Part shown: positions 60,636 to 64,000 of the stretch, piece after piece
Numbering within the stretch: the first letter of the stretch is position 1
How the letters are laid out: each line of letters starts with the position of its first letter
Origin: Hyphomicrobiales bacterium
Lineage (GTDB): Bacteria; Pseudomonadota; Alphaproteobacteria; Rhizobiales; Xanthobacteraceae
NCBI GenBank assembly: GCA_017305665.1
Contig: JAFKKH010000016.1
Coordinates: forward strand, 1-64,000
Length of the DNA stretch: 64,000 nt
Direction: 5' to 3'
Notes under the pieces: generated by a model
The model's database searches: none
Told to the model about the DNA's origin: nothing
The model's input: only the letters and a program-made list of their open reading frames with translations
Made by a program: the position numbers and the translations under genes

Positions 60636-61571
60636 ATGACGAAACTTCCGGATTTCGAGGCGCTGGCGATCTTTGCCAAGGTGGTGGAGCTGCGCTCGTT
60701 CGCGGCGGCGGCGGCCGAACTCGCGCTGTCCAAGGCGACCGTGTCCAAGGCCGTCAGCCGGCTCGAGGAGCGGCTCGGCACCCGCCTGTTCAACCGCACC
60801 TCGCGGCGGCTGGCGTTGACCGATGCCGGCAAGAACCTGTCCGAGCGGGCGGCGCGGCTGCTGGCCGATGGCGAGGCTGCCGAGAACGAGGCACTGGCGC
60901 AGTCGACGGTGCCGCGCGGGCTGGTGCGCCTCGCGGTGCCCATGACCTTCGGTGTGAAGATGATCGCGCCGCTGTTGCCGGGATTCCTCGCGCAATATCC
61001 GGACGTCTCGATCGACCTGCACTTGAGCGATGCGATGGTCGATCTGATCGGCGAAGGCTTCGATGCGGGCCTGCGCATCGCGAGACTGCCGGACTCGTCA
61101 CTGGTGGCGCGGCGATTGTGCGGGATGCCGCGTTACACCGTGGCGGCGCCGGCCTACTTGAAGAAATACGGCACGCCCACGCACCCGATGCATCTCGCCC
61201 AGCATCGCTGCTTCGGTTACGCCTACCTGTCGACACCCGGCGTCTGGCACTACACCAACGCGAGCGGCGAGCAGGCGACGGTCCGTCCGTCGGGCCAGTT
61301 GCGCGTCAACAACGGCGAGGCCGTGCTGCCGTCGGTGCTGGCCGGGCTCGGCATCGCCGATCTGCCGGAGTTCATCATCGGCGATGCCATCTCCAAGAAG
61401 AAGGTCCAGGTTCTTCTCAAGGATTGGAAACAGGTCGAGGGCGCCGTGCATCTGGTGATGCCGCCCGGCGGCCCGCGCCCGGCGCGTGTCGAGGTGCTGA
61501 TCGATTATCTCGCGCATCATCTTGCACGACCGAAGCGGTCGGCTGCCGACGCCTCATACGAAATGCCATGA
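60636..61571 (+). CDS. LysR-family regulator (AaeR/DsdC-like group)
   Basis: The 311-residue protein has the LysR winged helix (EALAIFAKVVELRSFAAAAAELALSKATVSKAVSRLEERLG) and a full effector domain. The ATG at 60636 follows GAGGCGGCCGA. It is divergent from the SDR/pirin/WrbA set, its likely targets. The inducer is unknown, possibly a quinone or electrophile. Confidence 0.92.
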   Translation: MTKLPDFEALAIFAKVVELRSFAAAAAELALSKATVSKAVSRLEERLGTRLFNRTSRRLALTDAGKNLSERAARLLADGEAAENEALAQSTVPRGLVRLAVPMTFGVKMIAPLLPGFLAQYPDVSIDLHLSDAMVDLIGEGFDAGLRIARLPDSSLVARRLCGMPRYTVAAPAYLKKYGTPTHPMHLAQHRCFGYAYLSTPGVWHYTNASGEQATVRPSGQLRVNNGEAVLPSVLAGLGIADLPEFIIGDAISKKKVQVLLKDWKQVEGAVHLVMPPGGPRPARVEVLIDYLAHHLARPKRSAADASYEMP

Positions 61572-61645
61572 TCGTTGCGGGCGAGCGGCGTTGACATCGG
61601 CGATCAATCGGCGAGACTTTCCCAAAATAAAAGGGGGAGGGGATC

Positions 61646-62107
61646 ATGCGCATTGGAATGGCGGTTGTCGCCTGTCTGGCGGCGATAACGTTGTCAGGCT
61701 GTTTTGAAGGCCCGAAGGGCGATCAGGGAGCCAAGGGCGATCCCGGGCCCGCCGGCGTAGCGGGCGCTGCCGGTCCCGCGGGAGCGCCGGGTGCAAAAGG
61801 CGATCGCGGCGAAACCGGACCGGCTGGTCCTGCCGGCCCTGCAGGTGCACAGGGTCCCGCCGGACCCGCAGGCACGGCCGTGAATGTCCGCGTTCCGCCA
61901 TCGGGGAATTGCAGTTCGCCCGATACCTGCAAGGTCCAGTGCGCGGCCAATGAAGTGATGATCGCCGCAGTCTGCAACAATCACAAGGCGCGTGACGGCC
62001 AGTCAAATGCGGACGAGCCGAAATACGAGCAGACGGCTGGCGGAACCATTGCGCGTTGTCCCGCACCTGCGGGCGATTCCATCGTTGCGCTCTGCGTGAA
62101 GCCGTAG
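61646..62107 (+). CDS. collagen-like lipoprotein
   Basis: The 153-residue protein has a lipoprotein signal with lipobox LSGC (Cys19). It is followed by 19 uninterrupted Gly-X-Y triplets (about residues 22-78, many GPA and GDx) and a C-terminal globular part with six cysteines. The triplets predict a short collagen-type triple helix, and the cysteines a disulfide-bonded head. It should be anchored to a membrane from the periplasmic or outer face. Bacterial collagen-like proteins often act in adhesion or surface structure; no role is known for this one. Confidence 0.85.
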   Translation: MRIGMAVVACLAAITLSGCFEGPKGDQGAKGDPGPAGVAGAAGPAGAPGAKGDRGETGPAGPAGPAGAQGPAGPAGTAVNVRVPPSGNCSSPDTCKVQCAANEVMIAAVCNNHKARDGQSNADEPKYEQTAGGTIARCPAPAGDSIVALCVKP

Positions 62108-62232
62108 TCGGACTGGCGACGCCGGACTGGCAACGTTTGATGTCGCGGCCGAAGCAGGCCGCGACACGATTGTCCTTGCACCCGCACCGGTTCCGCACGC
62201 CGGATTAGGAGCATCTTGTCGCCCGAAATGAA

Positions 62233-62276
62233 CCTTCCTGCTGCCCCAGTAGTTTTCAATACTGGGACCAGGAAGG
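62233..62276. promoter_or_regulatory. two-step hairpin in leader of Cys-rich protein gene
   Basis: CCTTCCTG / CAGGAAGG (outer) and CCCAGTA / TACTGGG (inner) form an 8-bp plus 7-bp stem around GTTTTCAA. It ends 17 bases before the chosen ATG. It may terminate the lipoprotein transcript or control translation of the next gene. Confidence 0.6.
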
Positions 62277-62293
62277 ACATGCGGAGGTGCGAG

Positions 62294-62626
62294 ATGCGCA
62301 TGCACCAACTCGCGATCGGCCTGTCGGTGTGGGCTGTGTGTGGAAGCTTCGCGGGCGCCACCGCCCAGGAATATCGCGGAACCTACGCGCAGCAAATGGC
62401 CTGCACGCCCGATGTGTTCAGGCTGTGCGGCAGCGAAATTCCCGACGTCGGACGCATCGTTGCCTGCCTGCGGCAGAACGAGCAGCAACTCGGCGCGCCG
62501 TGCAAGGCGGTCTTCGAGTCGAATGCCGAAGCGGCGCCGGGGGACGTTGCGCAGAGGCCCGCGCCCGGACAAGGTGACGTCGCGCCGTCGCACCAGCGCG
62601 GGCAGATCAGAGCGCCTGTTCGCTAG
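62294..62626 (+). CDS. small secreted cysteine-rich protein
   Basis: The 110-residue protein has a Sec signal (AIGLSVWAVCGSFAGATAQ) and a mature domain with four cysteines in MACTPDVFRLCGSEIPDVGRIVACL and GAPCKAVF, followed by a disordered Pro/Gln tail. The pattern resembles the short Cys-rich repeat found in small periplasmic proteins of rhizobia; no function is known. GGAGG seven bases upstream supports the ATG at 62294 over 62279. Its end overlaps the convergent YbaK gene by 20 bases. Confidence 0.75.
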   Translation: MRMHQLAIGLSVWAVCGSFAGATAQEYRGTYAQQMACTPDVFRLCGSEIPDVGRIVACLRQNEQQLGAPCKAVFESNAEAAPGDVAQRPAPGQGDVAPSHQRGQIRAPVR

Positions 62627-63098
62627 CGGCGGCCGGCGCGGACTGGCAGACGTCGACCCATTCGCCGGCGACCAACTCCGCCATGCGGTCCGGTGAGATG
62701 CGCACGGCGCTGTTGATCGAGCCAGCGGCCGGCACCACTTCGTCGAAGGCTTTCAGCGACACATCGCAATAGATCGGCAGCGCCGTCTTCAGTCCGAACG
62801 GACAGACGCCGCCGACCTCGTGGCCGGTGATGTCGGCGACCTCGTCGAGGCCGAGCATCTTTGGTTTCGCGCCGAACACCGCCTTCATCTTCTTGTTGTC
62901 CATCCGCGCGGTGCCGGCCGCGACGATCAGCACCACGCGGTCGTTGACCCGCAGCGACAGCGTCTTGGCGATTCGTGCCGGCTCCACGCCGTAGGCTTCT
63001 GCGGCGAGCGCGACGGTTGCGGAACTCTTGTCGGATTCGATGACGGCGATGTCGGGGGCCTTTTCCGCGAAGAAGGCGCGGACCGATTCGAGGCTCAT
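62607..63098 (-). CDS. YbaK/EbsC-family aminoacyl-tRNA deacylase
   Basis: The 163-residue protein has the YbaK fold with the conserved lysine in RIAKTLSL, the GTARMDNKKMKAVFG segment and the family's GHEVGGVCPFGL motif. Members hydrolyse mischarged Cys- or Ala-tRNA(Pro) in trans. It is a single gene divergent from DUF3175. Confidence 0.92.
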   Translation of the reverse strand: MSLESVRAFFAEKAPDIAVIESDKSSATVALAAEAYGVEPARIAKTLSLRVNDRVVLIVAAGTARMDNKKMKAVFGAKPKMLGLDEVADITGHEVGGVCPFGLKTALPIYCDVSLKAFDEVVPAAGSINSAVRISPDRMAELVAGEWVDVCQSAPAAASEQAL

Positions 63099-63148
63099 GT
63101 CGTTATCCAGGGGGATGGTTTGGGCGGACGAGAACTCAAGGAGGCAAC

Positions 63149-63520
63149 ATGCCGAAGAGAGCCACGACGCGCAAGTCAGCTCACAAGTCGCCTCACCGGA
63201 CCAAAATCCAGTCGCGAACGCGATCGTCGGCGCGGCGCAATAAGCCTGTCCGCAAATGGTCCGGCCGCGTCACGGCGACCTCGGATGCGCTCGATCTCAA
63301 GCACGACGTTTTCAAGCAGCGCAGCGCGAGTGCGATCGCTCGATCGCTGAAGCGCTCCGCCGAGCACAGCCATCGCCGCAAGAGCAGTCCCTATCGCTCG
63401 GCGATGTCGATGCTGGTGTTTTACATCAATCGCGCCGGCAAGAATCTGCCCGCGTCGCGGCGGCGCGTTCTGGAAAACGCCAAGGGCGAACTGCGCAAGG
63501 CTTTTGGCAAAGCCGCCTGA
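63149..63520 (+). CDS. DUF3175 protein
   Basis: The 123-residue basic protein has a Lys/Arg-rich N-terminus (residues 1-35) and the conserved core KWSGRVTATSDALDL and SSPYRSAMSMLVFYINRAGKNL, which I recognise as DUF3175. The function is unknown. Its charge suggests nucleic-acid or membrane-surface contact. Confidence 0.87.
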   Translation: MPKRATTRKSAHKSPHRTKIQSRTRSSARRNKPVRKWSGRVTATSDALDLKHDVFKQRSASAIARSLKRSAEHSHRRKSSPYRSAMSMLVFYINRAGKNLPASRRRVLENAKGELRKAFGKAA

Positions 63521-63545
63521 GGCCCGCAATTCGAGCCATCGCCGA

Positions 63546-64000
63546 TCAGGCGCTGGAGACGAGACTCGGCCGCTGCCGGCTCGTGCGCGCGAAATTCCGG
63601 GTGGTCATCGGCTTGCCGAACAGGAAGCCCTGGATGAAGTCCACGCCGATGCCATGCATGGCGAAGAAGTCCTCCCGGCTTTCGACACCCTCGGCCACGG
63701 TCTTGACGCCATGACTCTTGGCCATGTCCACAATCTGGCGGCAGACGCTGCGCTTCAGCCGACCGGCGGCGCTGCCGTCGACGAATGCGCGATCGAGCTT
63801 GATCTCGGAGAACGGGAATTGATCGAGCGCCGCCAGGGCGGGCCACTCGGTGCCGACATCATCGATGGAAAAAGCGATGTTGTGGAATCGCAGCCGTTGC
63901 GCGGTATCGAGCGCGAGCGGCAGATTCTGTACGACTTCGCTGCCGTCGACCTCGACGGTCAACCCGTCGAAGGCCGGGTGATCGGGAAACTGCGACCGCA
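63546..64000 (-). CDS. EAL-domain protein, C-terminal part (cut by right edge)
   Basis: The frame stays open to the right edge, so the N-terminus is missing. The visible part is the second half of an EAL domain: the metal-binding pair appears as SIDDVGTEWPALAAL (usually DDFGTGYSSL), then FSEIKLDRAFV, KTVAEGVES and IQGFLFGKPM. EAL proteins hydrolyse cyclic di-GMP or bind it. The paired aspartates and the EGVE glutamate are present, so activity is possible. The upstream EAL motif cannot be seen. Confidence 0.9.
   Translation of the reverse strand, partial: RSQFPDHPAFDGLTVEVDGSEVVQNLPLALDTAQRLRFHNIAFSIDDVGTEWPALAALDQFPFSEIKLDRAFVDGSAAGRLKRSVCRQIVDMAKSHGVKTVAEGVESREDFFAMHGIGVDFIQGFLFGKPMTTRNFARTSRQRPSLVSSA

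Overview
The window looks like a chromosomal segment of a GC-rich alphaproteobacterium of the Nitrobacteraceae/Bradyrhizobiaceae type (Bradyrhizobium, Rhodopseudomonas or Afipia relatives). The evidence is protein-level resemblance: a FixNOQP-like cbb3 oxidase, an FdsGBACD formate dehydrogenase, a DUF3175 protein and CCGGGC-type palindromic repeats. It is inferred without a database search. No tRNA, rRNA, CRISPR array, insertion sequence or prophage gene was seen.

1-14,535: a catabolic island. It holds an alpha/beta hydrolase (cut by the left edge), an aspartate-dehydrogenase-like protein, a split NitT/TauT-type ABC importer (ATPase and permease at 1.5-3.2 kb, Tat-exported binding protein at 13.5 kb), a cupin and a TetR regulator. 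A tightly packed seven-gene operon (5,222-13,329) follows: isochorismatase-like hydrolase, PyrD-like flavoprotein, resorcylate-decarboxylase-like amidohydrolase, CocE-like hydrolase and a three-subunit molybdenum hydroxylase. Three near-identical 14-bp palindromes (1,355; 5,133; 13,409) sit at the promoters of the separate units and tie them into one probable TetR regulon. The enzyme set suggests breakdown of an aromatic or N-heteroaromatic acid or amide. The substrate is unknown; this is the best candidate for an undescribed system.

14,638-24,641: microaerobic respiration. A ccoNOQP operon (minus strand) continues through a 67-residue membrane protein and a DUF2189 protein into ccoI and ccoS, with no ccoG or ccoH. 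Next come pseudoazurin, an alternative-oxidase homologue whose di-iron ligands look partly lost, a divergent CRP/FNR-family regulator and a small unknown protein. TTG-N8-CAA sites precede ccoN, pseudoazurin and the oxidase/regulator pair.

24,799-38,615: uptake and oxidation of unknown organic acids. A protein made of two fused TetR repressors precedes a complete branched-chain-type ABC importer (LivKHMGF). Then come MsrA, an IclR regulator with its own palindromes, an orphan binding protein, a hydratase, a GhrA-like reductase, a carboxymuconolactone-decarboxylase-family protein and an FMN-dependent 2-hydroxyacid dehydrogenase.

38,752-44,619: metal handling. MobB is followed by a HoxN/NixA-type transporter under a cobalamin riboswitch, a DMT transporter with a strikingly His-rich tail, and a second cobalamin riboswitch ahead of a TonB-dependent receptor interrupted by one frameshift.

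44,736-50,931: Old Yellow Enzyme, a GFA-fold protein, a winged-helix/TPR regulator, a cupin, hemE, two long palindromic repeats and a LysR regulator. 51,091-57,024: the fds formate dehydrogenase operon, whose molybdenum cofactor needs fit the nearby mobB.

57,051-64,000: an amidohydrolase, WrbA, pirin and SDR genes with a divergent LysR regulator, a collagen-like lipoprotein, a Cys-rich secreted protein, a YbaK-family deacylase, DUF3175, and an EAL-domain protein cut by the right edge.
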